The notes beneath the pieces were generated by a model. The model saw only the letters and a list, made by a program, of their open reading frames with translations. It made no database searches and was not told the origin of the DNA. Shown here in pieces: positions 24,965 to 32,916 of a stretch of 64,000 bases of DNA. Each line of letters opens with the position of its first letter. Position 1 is the first letter of the stretch. The position numbers and the translations under genes were made by a program. This DNA comes from JAUWKC01 sp035527845 (lineage in GTDB: Bacteria > Planctomycetota > Phycisphaerae > Sedimentisphaerales > Anaerobacaceae). Location of the stretch: contig DATKZT010000016.1 in assembly GCA_035527845.1 (NCBI GenBank), positions 62,001 through 126,000 on the forward strand, in the 5' to 3' direction.

Positions 24965-25190
24965 AGGCTACGCCGCGACAGATTGGGTTTGTTTTGGGTT
25001 TGCTTGGGTTTGTTTTGGCTTTGGGCGCCCCTGGTGAGCGAAAAACGGGGGTCGGATTGGCTTTGTTTGGGTTTGCTTGGCTTTGCTTTTGCGGGCGAAA
25101 AGTCGGCGTTTTTTACGTAAGCTCTTGTAAATAAAGAGGCTAAGGCATATTCGGGGCCTGTGCAAATTGGCTTTGTTTTGCACGAAAAGG
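24965..25190 (-). repeat. Dispersed AAACCCAA-rich repeat, copy 2 (inverted)
   Basis: On the minus strand this stretch shows the same order of blocks as the copy at 4129-4345: TTTTCGTGCAAAACAAAG, several CAAACCCAA words, TTTTTCGCTC and CCCAAAGCCAAAAC. The copies are diverged but plainly homologous and lie in inverted orientation. Peptides from it are low-complexity (K, P, N, Q, T, S). Confidence 0.7.
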
Positions 25191-25645
25191 GCGAATTTGT
25201 AGAGGATATTCGACAGAAATCGAACAGAGAAGATGCAAGATGCGAGGATTCTTGATGCTGGATCCTGGTAAGTGGTAACTGGTGATTGGCCAGCTTGGCA
25301 AGATGGGCGGTCCCGGTGAGATAGACCCCGATGAGATAGCTAGCGCATCTCATGGGGTAAAGAGTCATCTCATGGGATGAATGTTGGGGTTCGGTGGGCA
25401 TTTTGAGGGGGTCCGCATTTGGTATTTAGTGTTTAGTCGTCAGTGTTTAGTATTCAGTATTTAGTTTGGTGGGTATTGTACACGATTTTGGAAGAAAAGT
25501 CAACGGAAAAGGAGCCAAAATGGCTTGACCGTTGGGCGTGGGGGGCGGTAGGATGGCGAAGAGTAGCAGCGGTGTGATAGTTCCTTGCGTTTATGGGAAG
25601 TGGTCGAAGATGGCTTATCGCTGATTCAGGCTTTGTTTAGTACGA
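25191..25645. repeat. Short-repeat intergenic stretch before the DUF4062 module
   Basis: No gene supported. A palindrome CCCCGATGAGAT / ATCTCATGGGG lies at about 25327-25358, followed by a second ATCTCATGGG word near 25369. Between about 25418 and 25465 the words TTTAGTGTTTAGT, CAGTGTTTAGTATTCAG and TATTTAGT form a degenerate tandem array. The promoter of the downstream two-gene module should lie in the last 200 bases, but none is obvious. Confidence 0.5.
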
Positions 25646-26458
25646 ATGGATGTCCTCCTACCATATTTCGGGGCAGCAATAGTAATAGTTGTGAGTATGT
25701 CAGCCGTATTGTACCTCAAAAAGAAGGGTATCTTGGTGCGGCGTGTCAGGCACGGGCAGACGGAGGTGGAGTTTGAGATTGCCCACGGTAATTCTGAAAA
25801 AATAGGTGTCTGCCGAGAGGGCACAGGGAGCAGTGGAGAGCAATTCAGAAGGTTCAGAGTATTTCTTGGTTCACCGTCCGGATTAGAGTTGGAGCGTGAT
25901 GCATTTTGTGACGAAGTGGAGTTCTTTAATACAACACACGCTGATGCGAAAGGGGTTAATTTCAAGGTCGAAAGATGGGAGGAGATCCCACCGGATTACG
26001 GGCGGCCTCAGAGCCACATAGACGAACTCTTGGCTCGGTGCCACTGCTACGTATTGATATTGTACGATAGGTGGGGTAGCCCGCCGGGGGTGGGCAATGG
26101 GGGCAGGTACACCTCGGGCAGTGAGGAGGAGTTCTGCTTGGCGGAGCGGTGGTTGTACGATGAGCGATTTCCGATGAGTAAGATAGCTGTGTACTTCAAG
26201 GAGGTGGAAGCTGAGAGATTGAAGTCGGGAGGAGAACAGTTGAGGAAGGTGATGAGATTCAAGGATCGCATCCAGCGCCATCACAGATTACTTCATAATG
26301 AGTTTAGAGAGGTGGAGGACTTTCGGAGAAGGGTGCAGGTATTTATGGCGAAATGGTTGAATGGGCTTACCATCCGGGCTAGACCTATGGGGGTGAGGAG
26401 TGTTTTGGATTTCGATGAACCTGGTGGAAGAACCAAAGGCAAGGCGGCAAAAGAATGA
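25646..26458 (+). CDS. Membrane-anchored DUF4062-like (TIR-like) domain protein
   Basis: A 270-residue protein. Residues about 6-24 form one N-terminal membrane helix (YFGAAIVIVVSMSAVLYL). Residues about 70-215 resemble DUF4062, a domain found at the N-terminus of STAND-type signalling and defence proteins: RVFLGSPSGLELERDAF opens it, then VERWEE, then HIDELLARCHCYVLILYDRWGSP. Such domains share a TIR-like flavodoxin layout. It overlaps the next gene by ATGA, so the two are co-translated and probably form one complex. The coding strand is strikingly purine-rich, unlike neighbouring housekeeping genes. No enzymatic residue could be assigned with certainty; a sensor or effector role is inference. 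Confidence 0.65.
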   Translation: MDVLLPYFGAAIVIVVSMSAVLYLKKKGILVRRVRHGQTEVEFEIAHGNSEKIGVCREGTGSSGEQFRRFRVFLGSPSGLELERDAFCDEVEFFNTTHADAKGVNFKVERWEEIPPDYGRPQSHIDELLARCHCYVLILYDRWGSPPGVGNGGRYTSGSEEEFCLAERWLYDERFPMSKIAVYFKEVEAERLKSGGEQLRKVMRFKDRIQRHHRLLHNEFREVEDFRRRVQVFMAKWLNGLTIRARPMGVRSVLDFDEPGGRTKGKAAKE

Positions 26459-29328
26459 AAGCATTCTATAAAAATGCTGTGATTTTGGACGGAGTTAAGA
26501 TAAAGAATGAGCCATCGAACAGGGACTGTGCGATGGTAAAGGATATCATCTGGGGTGACCCAGAGTTGACGCGGTACTTCTATGATAAGAACGATTGGGG
26601 CACACTGGGTGATGGATGGCTGGAGTTGCTTGACGGCGATGGCGAATTCGAAGGAATTGGTCAGAAGGAGGCCGGGGTTGCAGAAAGGGTGAAGGGGCTC
26701 TACTTGGTTGACTGTGTGGGGAGCAAGGGGGGGCGGGTTTTGGAGATAATAGAGAGAGTAAGGGCCGACGACACGGGGATTCAGGGAATATTCGTCGATG
26801 CGATGCTGAAGATGCCAGATGAACTTGCGATGGGAGGAGTGCCGGTGGTGCTGGAATATCTGGGCGGGCGGGAGTATAAGGGATGGTATCCGGTGGGGCG
26901 AAGGGCGGCAGAGTTGATGGTTCGGATGGCGGGAAATCATCCTAAGGAGGCATTGGGGTTGGCGAGAGCGTTGCTTGAAGTGTGGCGGCCTAGGGAGGAG
27001 GAAGCGGGAGTGTTTGAAAGTATAAGGAGCAAGTTTGCAACGCATGAATACAATGAGTTGATGTTTGAGTTCTACAAAAGAGTATGGGAGCAATGGCCGG
27101 TTGAGGGGATGCGCCTGCTGGTGGAGATATACGATAATTATCTGGAGGAATACAACAAGGAAGCGGGGCAGGACACAAGCGAATACTTACGGGTAAGCGT
27201 GGAGGATTTAGAGAATATTCACCCGGTGGAATATGACGTGGGTGCGATATTGACGAAGGGGATTTGCGAAGCAGGCAAGGCGGTTGTGGCGCAGGAGATA
27301 CGGAGTGTGGGGAGGGTGTTGGATGATTTGGAGAGGCGGGAGAAGGCGATTTTCGAGAGAGTTGTGATGTATCTCCTGCGAACTGTGCCCAAGGGCGTGG
27401 AGGGAGAAAGGATAACGCGAATAATCTCAAATAAGAAGTATCTTGAGCGGCCAAATTACGGATACGAGTACAAGCGGCTTTTGCGAGATAAGTTCGATGA
27501 GGTGGGCAAGGAGGCGAAGGAGGCGTTTGTTCAGTGGGTGAGGGAACCAAAGGTGGGCGAGGAGACGAGGAAGGAGATTACTGAATGGTGCGAAAGAAAC
27601 GATCAGACGCTGCCGGACTTTGAGAAGATGGAGAAGAGGGAAAAGGCAAAAGAACTGTATCTGGTGCGAGACAGGTTCACGGAACTCTATGACCAGTATA
27701 GAAAGGCGGGAGGGGTAGAGGATGATAGTGCGCTTGCACCCCGGCAGATGGTAAGTGAGGCGCGGGCGGTGAGTCCGATGGAGGGGACGCCGGTTACGTT
27801 GGAGGAGATGGGGAAGATGAGTGTTGGAGAGGTGCTTGACTTTGTTTCTGAGCCTAAGAATTATGAGGGGAAGAGGGGGCCGGGAGAGTGGCATGCGCCG
27901 GCAGAGGCGCTCCTAGCGACGTTTAGGGAGGACCTTAGGAAGCGGCCTTTGGAGTATCTTAAGGAGGGCAGGGAGAAGCTGGCGGAGTTGGCTGCGGGGT
28001 TTCTGAGCGGGTTTTTCTACGGGGTTTGTGATACGGTGCGAGACGGCAGCTTCGCAAAAGAGGCGTGGGGCGACCTGATGGAGCTTGCGCACTCGATTGT
28101 GAAGGCAAAAGGGGAGGACGAGGAGTACCGGAGTTGTTTTTCTGCTATGCTGAGCACGCTGCGGGAAGGATTGAGCGAGCGGGAGAATGGGATAGAATTT
28201 GACGAAAAGCGGATCAGGGAATTCTGGGGTATTATTGAGCCTCTGGTTCATTTTCCTGTTGGCGATGCCAGCCTGTTGGGACAGGAGAGGGATCCTGTGC
28301 AGCGTTTGTGCAACGTGGTTCCTGCACAGGCGCTGGAACTGACGGTTCTGCTTGGCACGGAGTGCAACGAAGTGGTTGAATCTTTCTATGAGGAATACCT
28401 GAGGGGAGAGATGCGGAGGTGTTACGAATATGTGCTTAGCAACATAACAGAAGTGGGAGTAAACTGCGTGTTTGGCCTTTATTTTGCGAGGATGTACTGG
28501 CTTGACCCCGAATGGGTGGAGGAGCGAGTCGACGAAGTATTTTCGGAAAAAAGGTGGGATGCTGTGTGGGGGACGTGTGTATCGTGGGGACGGCCTTCTA
28601 AAGATGGGTTCGGTTTGCTTGTCGACCGTGGGAAATACGCGCGGGCGGTGGGGCTACTTGGGCAAGGCAACCAGTTCAGATTCGGAAAGAACCCGGAAGA
28701 AGGGCTTGTTGAGCATTTGATGATAGGATTCTTCAACGGGTGGATTAGGTATGAAAGTGATTTGATGAGGGAATTCTTCAGGACCGCAAGTACTAAGTTG
28801 CGCGGCAAGGCGGCGAGATTCCTGACGAGTGGGTTTAAGCAGATAAATGATGAGGCTGGGGCAGAGGAGAAGCAGAAGGTGGCGGCGCGAATGAGGGAGT
28901 ACTGGCGGAAGCGAGTTGACGCGATAAGAGAGAAACCGGGAGAGAACAGGGATGAGGCGGTAGAACTGACGGGATGGGTCGAGGATTCGGTGTTGGAGGC
29001 AAAAGAAACGCTGGAGCTATTGAAAGATACCCTTGATTTGAGCGAGGGGAAGATAGGTAAAATGAAGGAAGCGCATGATTTTGTGAAGGGCGTTACAGCG
29101 TTAGGTAAGGGGCATGAGGCGCTGGCGCTGGAGTGTCTGAAAAAGGCTGGGGCGGATGATAGTATGCATTGGGCGTGGGAGGGTATTCAAGATCCTGTCG
29201 TGGCGTTTCTGGAAGGTGTGGCGGAATTGCCGCAAGATGTGCGAAGCAAAGGAGCAGAGGTCGCGGATTTGTATGGTCGGTACAATCCCGAGAAGTTCCG
29301 TCCGGTGTGGGAGAAGTTGCGCTGGTAG
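26455..29328 (+). CDS. Large helical-repeat (solenoid) protein partnered with DUF4062-like gene
   Basis: A 957-residue soluble protein with no signal peptide, Walker motif or catalytic signature that I can see. It is almost all alpha-helical, with amphipathic helices in pairs, e.g. GIFVDAMLKMPDELA, LGLARALLEVW and KAIFERVVMYLLR, the look of a HEAT/ARM-type solenoid. From memory the N-terminal 350 residues recall the solenoid portion of large STAND-like proteins, where it recognises a trigger; here no NTPase domain is attached. The start codon overlaps the upstream stop (ATGA). Gly-, Glu- and Arg-codon use is heavily GGG, GAG and AGG, giving a purine-rich strand and suggesting transfer. Together with the DUF4062 protein it forms a candidate two-component defence or surveillance module. 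Confidence 0.65.
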   Translation: MKAFYKNAVILDGVKIKNEPSNRDCAMVKDIIWGDPELTRYFYDKNDWGTLGDGWLELLDGDGEFEGIGQKEAGVAERVKGLYLVDCVGSKGGRVLEIIERVRADDTGIQGIFVDAMLKMPDELAMGGVPVVLEYLGGREYKGWYPVGRRAAELMVRMAGNHPKEALGLARALLEVWRPREEEAGVFESIRSKFATHEYNELMFEFYKRVWEQWPVEGMRLLVEIYDNYLEEYNKEAGQDTSEYLRVSVEDLENIHPVEYDVGAILTKGICEAGKAVVAQEIRSVGRVLDDLERREKAIFERVVMYLLRTVPKGVEGERITRIISNKKYLERPNYGYEYKRLLRDKFDEVGKEAKEAFVQWVREPKVGEETRKEITEWCERNDQTLPDFEKMEKREKAKELYLVRDRFTELYDQYRKAGGVEDDSALAPRQMVSEARAVSPMEGTPVTLEEMGKMSVGEVLDFVSEPKNYEGKRGPGEWHAPAEALLATFREDLRKRPLEYLKEGREKLAELAAGFLSGFFYGVCDTVRDGSFAKEAWGDLMELAHSIVKAKGEDEEYRSCFSAMLSTLREGLSERENGIEFDEKRIREFWGIIEPLVHFPVGDASLLGQERDPVQRLCNVVPAQALELTVLLGTECNEVVESFYEEYLRGEMRRCYEYVLSNITEVGVNCVFGLYFARMYWLDPEWVEERVDEVFSEKRWDAVWGTCVSWGRPSKDGFGLLVDRGKYARAVGLLGQGNQFRFGKNPEEGLVEHLMIGFFNGWIRYESDLMREFFRTASTKLRGKAARFLTSGFKQINDEAGAEEKQKVAARMREYWRKRVDAIREKPGENRDEAVELTGWVEDSVLEAKETLELLKDTLDLSEGKIGKMKEAHDFVKGVTALGKGHEALALECLKKAGADDSMHWAWEGIQDPVVAFLEGVAELPQDVRSKGAEVADLYGRYNPEKFRPVWEKLRW

Positions 29329-30038
29329 GACAGGCAGATACGTGATCTCCGCAATCCGCCAAAGGCGGAGAAGTATCGAACAAGGAGGGCCCAATTTGGA
29401 AGTATGGATTCCGCATCCCGTGCGGAATGACAAGGGCGTCGCGGTGTCGGCGACGGCTAAACCCGCCTGGGGCGGACAGGCGGCGGGTAAACGAGGGGAC
29501 CGCCGGCAGTCCGCCTACGGCGGACAAGTGCCGGCGGGTAACAGATAAGGAACGACGCGTTGCGTGGCGGTTTTTTTGATAGATTCCTCCGCTTCGGCAG
29601 GACAAAGTCGTGCCTTCGGTCGGAATGACAGACTGGATTCGGGCTTTCTGCGAGAATGAGAGGGGCGTCGCCGTGCCGGCGACGGCTAAATCCGCCTGCC
29701 CGCCAGGAGGACGGCGGGTAAGCGGCACGGAGGGACATGGGTGGCGGGCAAGCGTCGGCGGCAAGAAGTGAATATCGAATCCGCCTACGGCGGACGAGTA
29801 TCGAACAAGGAATGTGGAATGTTGAAGTTTTGGGGGGAATAGGACCGCCGGCAGTCCGCCTACGGCGGACAAGTGCCGGCGGCTAAGAGGGGCGTCGGAG
29901 GGCGGCGAGCCGCCAAATCCGCCAAAGGGATGGCGGACGAGTCCTTCGACGCTGCTGAGGACGGGCGGCGGATGAGTTTTCGTTCAGACGGAAACCTTTA
30001 TGCGGGTGGCTGCATGAGCAACAATATACAAAAGTCGA
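29329..30038. repeat. Cluster of palindromic REP-like elements
   Basis: A 710-base gene desert packed with short palindromes. TCCGCC-N3-GGCGGA occurs at 29355-29369, 29510-29524, 29780-29794 and 29855-29869, with looser forms near 29690 and 29918. They alternate with GCCGGCGG/CCGCCGGC words, GTATCGAACAAGGA (29373 and 29798) and a GGATTCCGCA...TGCGGAATGACAAGG hairpin near 29405-29432. This is a repeat island separating the DUF4062 module from the secretin locus. No protein is supported. Confidence 0.75.
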
Positions 30039-30560
30039 TCAAGACTTCCAGGAGACCGTAAGTGTTAGGGTATCGCTGTTTCCATCTGAATCTCCAAAGA
30101 CTCTACTGTCGTTGGAAAACGTGAGTGAGAAGGTAGCATCCCTGGCTTCATCACAAGAAATGTGCTTTACTGTTGAATCGTTCTTGAGCAAGGAGCTACA
30201 GTTGCTCCATGCTGTTGTGGTGCCAGCCGCACGATATTCCAATATGTACTCTCTAACGAGCTTATCATTGTTGCCTTCTGAGAGTTGAGCTGAAACCCGC
30301 CTGTCAGTGCTGATTTCCACATCCCCGTTTGTGTAGAGCAAAAGCGAGCTCTTGTGGGAGACCTGCTCGTTATGGGTGGTAAGATCCGGGAGATTGATGG
30401 CCCGCAGTCTATTGTCTGACCACTCCGCAATATCTGCGACGGTGCATGATATATTACACGTAGCACTTGCCAGAGGCGGCGCGGCCAACACCAAACTCTG
30501 AGCCAAAGACAGGACAAATACCAGCGAGACAGTGATGAACAAACCCCTTCTCAGTTTCAA
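30039..30560 (-). CDS. Small secreted beta-rich subunit-like protein (paralogue C)
   Basis: A 173-residue exported protein. I start it at TTG 30560 because AAGGAGGAGG stands just before it; this gives a clean signal peptide, MKLRRGLFITVSLVF...LVLAA. The mature part has W-S-D, LLLYTNGDVEISTD, a central AQLSEG and a C-terminal DTLTLTVSW strand. It is a paralogue of the proteins at 30970-31518 and 34359-34847, sharing the N-G-D/N-C-x-EIS-x-D core and final T-L-T-x-x-W. It differs by extra cysteines (ATCNISC, SNC, HISC). It is divergent from the main operon. The family is unknown to me; the pattern recalls structural subunits of surface fibres. Confidence 0.65.
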   Translation of the reverse strand: MKLRRGLFITVSLVFVLSLAQSLVLAAPPLASATCNISCTVADIAEWSDNRLRAINLPDLTTHNEQVSHKSSLLLYTNGDVEISTDRRVSAQLSEGNNDKLVREYILEYRAAGTTTAWSNCSSLLKNDSTVKHISCDEARDATFSLTFSNDSRVFGDSDGNSDTLTLTVSWKS

Positions 30561-30969
30561 ACCTCCTCCTTGTGTCAAATCCGATTCGTTCTGCCACTAT
30601 TATATCAAACTCGAAGGTGGCAAGTCAACAAAATTAGATGACAGAACTTCTCCCATAATCGCAATTGCGGATGATGTAAGTCACTTCTTAAGACGCTGAT
30701 ACATCGCTTTGTGGAACAGCCCGCTATCAGCAAAGCCCTGGCCGGCCAGAAACTTGAATCGCTGCTCAAAATTGGTCCAGCCAATACCTTCCCCTTATCG
30801 GACCTGGGAAGATGGCTGGTCCCATAAGAATTCCTAAGGGGCAGTGAACTGGGGATGTGTGCAGAAAAGAGCGGCTCTAAGTGGGGTGGCCACATGATGC
30901 ACGCCGATAACTCTGATAATCGAACAAGTATTATGAGTAGGCTATCAATATGAAAATGAGGAGTAGGCT
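30561..30969. other. Divergent intergenic region with possible ORF remnant
   Basis: The gap separates paralogue C from the main operon. On the minus strand about 30687-30795 encodes a peptide, GIGWTNFEQRFKFLAG then QGFADSGLFHKAMYQRLKK, ending in a stop and preceded by a stop, which looks more like protein than its surroundings and may be a remnant of an unrelated gene. At the right end the ribosome binding site of the downstream gene is duplicated (30935-30960 and 30961-30984). Confidence 0.35.
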
Positions 30970-31518
30970 ATGAAAATGAAAATGTCAGTAAGACCAGTCT
31001 TATTCCTAGCCGCGTTGTGGCTCACCTCCAGTTTGGTGTTAGCCGCGGATCCAGGAGACGACCCTGCTACGTGCGATGTAACGGTAACCGTCAATACCGT
31101 TATGGAATGGTCGGCAGCAAGCTACGCCGATATCGCCTTGGCCGCCATCACCTCCACGGTCGACACTCCCTCCGGTAGCAGGGATTTTACACTGTACACA
31201 AACTGTAATTGTGAGATCAGCGCCGACAACACAACAGCGGCTCAGTTGGAGAATGATGGTGCTAGTACTGACACCCTCGTTACGGAATACCAGCTGGCAT
31301 ATGATGGTGATGGAGTGAGCGCCACGGGTGGTACCGATGTAGGTACCTGGACGGATTACAGTACGTTCCTTGGCACTCCATCAGCCGTGACACACGTTGA
31401 CGGCGATGGAGTTGTTACTGTCACATTATCGGTGCAGGCTTCCAGCCCCGGCCAGGTTCGTGATGCAGGCAACTACAGTGCCACACAAACCCTTACGGCT
31501 TCTTGGACGAGCGATTAA
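30970..31518 (+). CDS. Small secreted beta-rich subunit-like protein (paralogue A)
   Basis: A 182-residue exported protein with signal peptide ending VLA-A near residue 26. The mature part begins with CDVTVTVNTVMEWSA, contains LYTNCNCEISADNTTAAQL near 75-93 and VTEYQLAYDGDG, and ends AGNYSATQTLTASW-TSD. The CEISADN-T-AQL core and the terminal YSATQTLT-x-x-W are almost identical in paralogue B. The terminal beta strand resembles the last strand of spore-coat-U/fimbrial subunits and of Gram-positive WxL proteins, where it carries assembly or wall-binding function; this is resemblance, not proof. First gene of the chaperone-secretin operon. Confidence 0.72.
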   Translation: MKMKMSVRPVLFLAALWLTSSLVLAADPGDDPATCDVTVTVNTVMEWSAASYADIALAAITSTVDTPSGSRDFTLYTNCNCEISADNTTAAQLENDGASTDTLVTEYQLAYDGDGVSATGGTDVGTWTDYSTFLGTPSAVTHVDGDGVVTVTLSVQASSPGQVRDAGNYSATQTLTASWTSD

Positions 31519-31593
31519 TCAAGTCTACCCCCAAGAGGGAGTAGTAAGAAGCACGTTACGATAGCCAGACGATTATTGATTGGATGTTTGGAC

Positions 31594-32907
31594 ATGAAAA
31601 GGAATTCAAGGTTCATCTGCTGGATTAAGGCGGCACTCGTCGTGTATGCCTTCCTGGTATGCTGTGCCGATTCTATTGCTGGAATGGCGGTTACTCCGCT
31701 GCAACAGTGGGTCACGGTCAAGCCAGGGAAGGAAGCGTCTTTCTCGTTGACTGTAAGCAATACAAATAGGGAGACTGAAACTCGCCTCTGTACTGTCGGT
31801 GTGAGCGTGGTTGATTTCACGGTCTCACCGCAGGGGACTGTCTCTTTCGGTGCACAACTGAAGCACCCCAGGTCGGCCGTTGAGTGGATCACCTTCAATC
31901 CGAGCGAATTCATCCTCGAACCGGGCGAATCCAAAGAAATAGAAGCAAGAGTATCAGCTCCTGCCAACGCTGACGGTGACTACTGGGCTGCCATTATGGT
32001 CAGATTGGGTAACTCTGGAAAACACAAAGAAGGCGTGAGGGTAAACTTGCAGACAGCATCCGGTGTGTTCATACACGTCGCAAGAAGAAATTATATTGAG
32101 CGGGCAAGTGTTATGGATGCACGTGTAATCATGCCTGAATTTGCTCACAAACAAGTCTTTGCTGAAGAATCGGCGTTGGAGGTGACCATTCAAGAGGCCG
32201 AAATAGAGCGGGCATTTAAGATCCACGCAGAACTGAAAAATGACGGTTTAGTAGCTTTCCTTGCAAGCGGAAAAGCCCTTCTCTATTCGGGAGACTGGCG
32301 CCGTGCAGCTTCTATCCCGTTGTACACAAGCCGCAGACGAGTCTTTCCAGGTCACAGCCGCTGGTTTACCGGCGTAATGTCGCAGCCGTTGCCGGCTGGG
32401 CACTACAAAATGCGAGTGTTCTTTGACTGCGACTCAAAGTACGGACGTAAAGTGACCAGAGATATGGAGTTTTCGGTAAGTGATGAATTGGCTCGGCAAT
32501 GGGCTGAGGATTTTACAGACAGCGACGCTGCACAGGTGGTGGACATCGAGCCAAAGGAGCTTAATCTGACAGTAACGCCCGGGCGTTTCACCTCTGCACG
32601 ATTGCTGGTCGCCAACCAGAGCTTAAGTACTGTTCGCCTTGAGTGTCGGCTGGAGAATGATGGACTGCCGGAAGGCTGGCTGGAACTGAAATCCCCTGAG
32701 GTTACGCTTGACCAGAATATGCGGCGCAACATGGTTTGCTTAGTAAGGATACCCGCGGATGCACAGCTGGGTCAATACAAAGGCACTCTCCACCTGGAAG
32801 TGGAGCGCTCGGGTTTGACTATCCAAGGTAAAACTAACGTTGGATACCACGAAATTCCCATTTCGATTGCGGTAAGTGAGCCCCTTCATATCGCGGCGAG
32901 TAAGTGA
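31594..32907 (+). CDS. Periplasmic chaperone-like / DUF916-like Ig-fold protein
   Basis: A 437-residue protein with a signal peptide (AALVVYAFLVCCADSIAG). Residues about 35-150 look like an Ig-like domain: VTVKPGKEASFSLTVSN, then VEWITFNPSEFILEPGES, then SAPANADGDYWAAIMV. A second beta domain spans about 160-290, and a third about 315-430 resembles NEW3/DUF11-type modules (LTVTPGRFTSARLLVAN; VRIPADAQLGQYKGTL). This order recalls DUF916/DUF3324 WxL-interacting proteins and, more loosely, periplasmic chaperones of fimbrial systems. ATG at 31594 follows paralogue A by 75 bases and the secretin gene starts 9 bases after its stop. Likely binds or delivers the small paralogous subunits. Confidence 0.65.
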   Translation: MKRNSRFICWIKAALVVYAFLVCCADSIAGMAVTPLQQWVTVKPGKEASFSLTVSNTNRETETRLCTVGVSVVDFTVSPQGTVSFGAQLKHPRSAVEWITFNPSEFILEPGESKEIEARVSAPANADGDYWAAIMVRLGNSGKHKEGVRVNLQTASGVFIHVARRNYIERASVMDARVIMPEFAHKQVFAEESALEVTIQEAEIERAFKIHAELKNDGLVAFLASGKALLYSGDWRRAASIPLYTSRRRVFPGHSRWFTGVMSQPLPAGHYKMRVFFDCDSKYGRKVTRDMEFSVSDELARQWAEDFTDSDAAQVVDIEPKELNLTVTPGRFTSARLLVANQSLSTVRLECRLENDGLPEGWLELKSPEVTLDQNMRRNMVCLVRIPADAQLGQYKGTLHLEVERSGLTIQGKTNVGYHEIPISIAVSEPLHIAASK

Positions 32908-32916
32908 GTACGGTGC

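Noticed and set aside
24625..25401. Minus-strand 258-codon frame with K/P/N/Q/T-rich protein
   Set aside because: It is translation of the dispersed repeat; low-complexity and shared with the repeat at 4129-4345.
29340..29960. CRISPR array
   Set aside because: Palindromic units are too short and irregularly spaced, spacers are not uniform and no cas gene is present.
30687..30795. Minus-strand peptide resembling a real C-terminus, considered as RecX or transposase remnant
   Set aside because: Too short, with stops on both sides, and no convincing match to either family.
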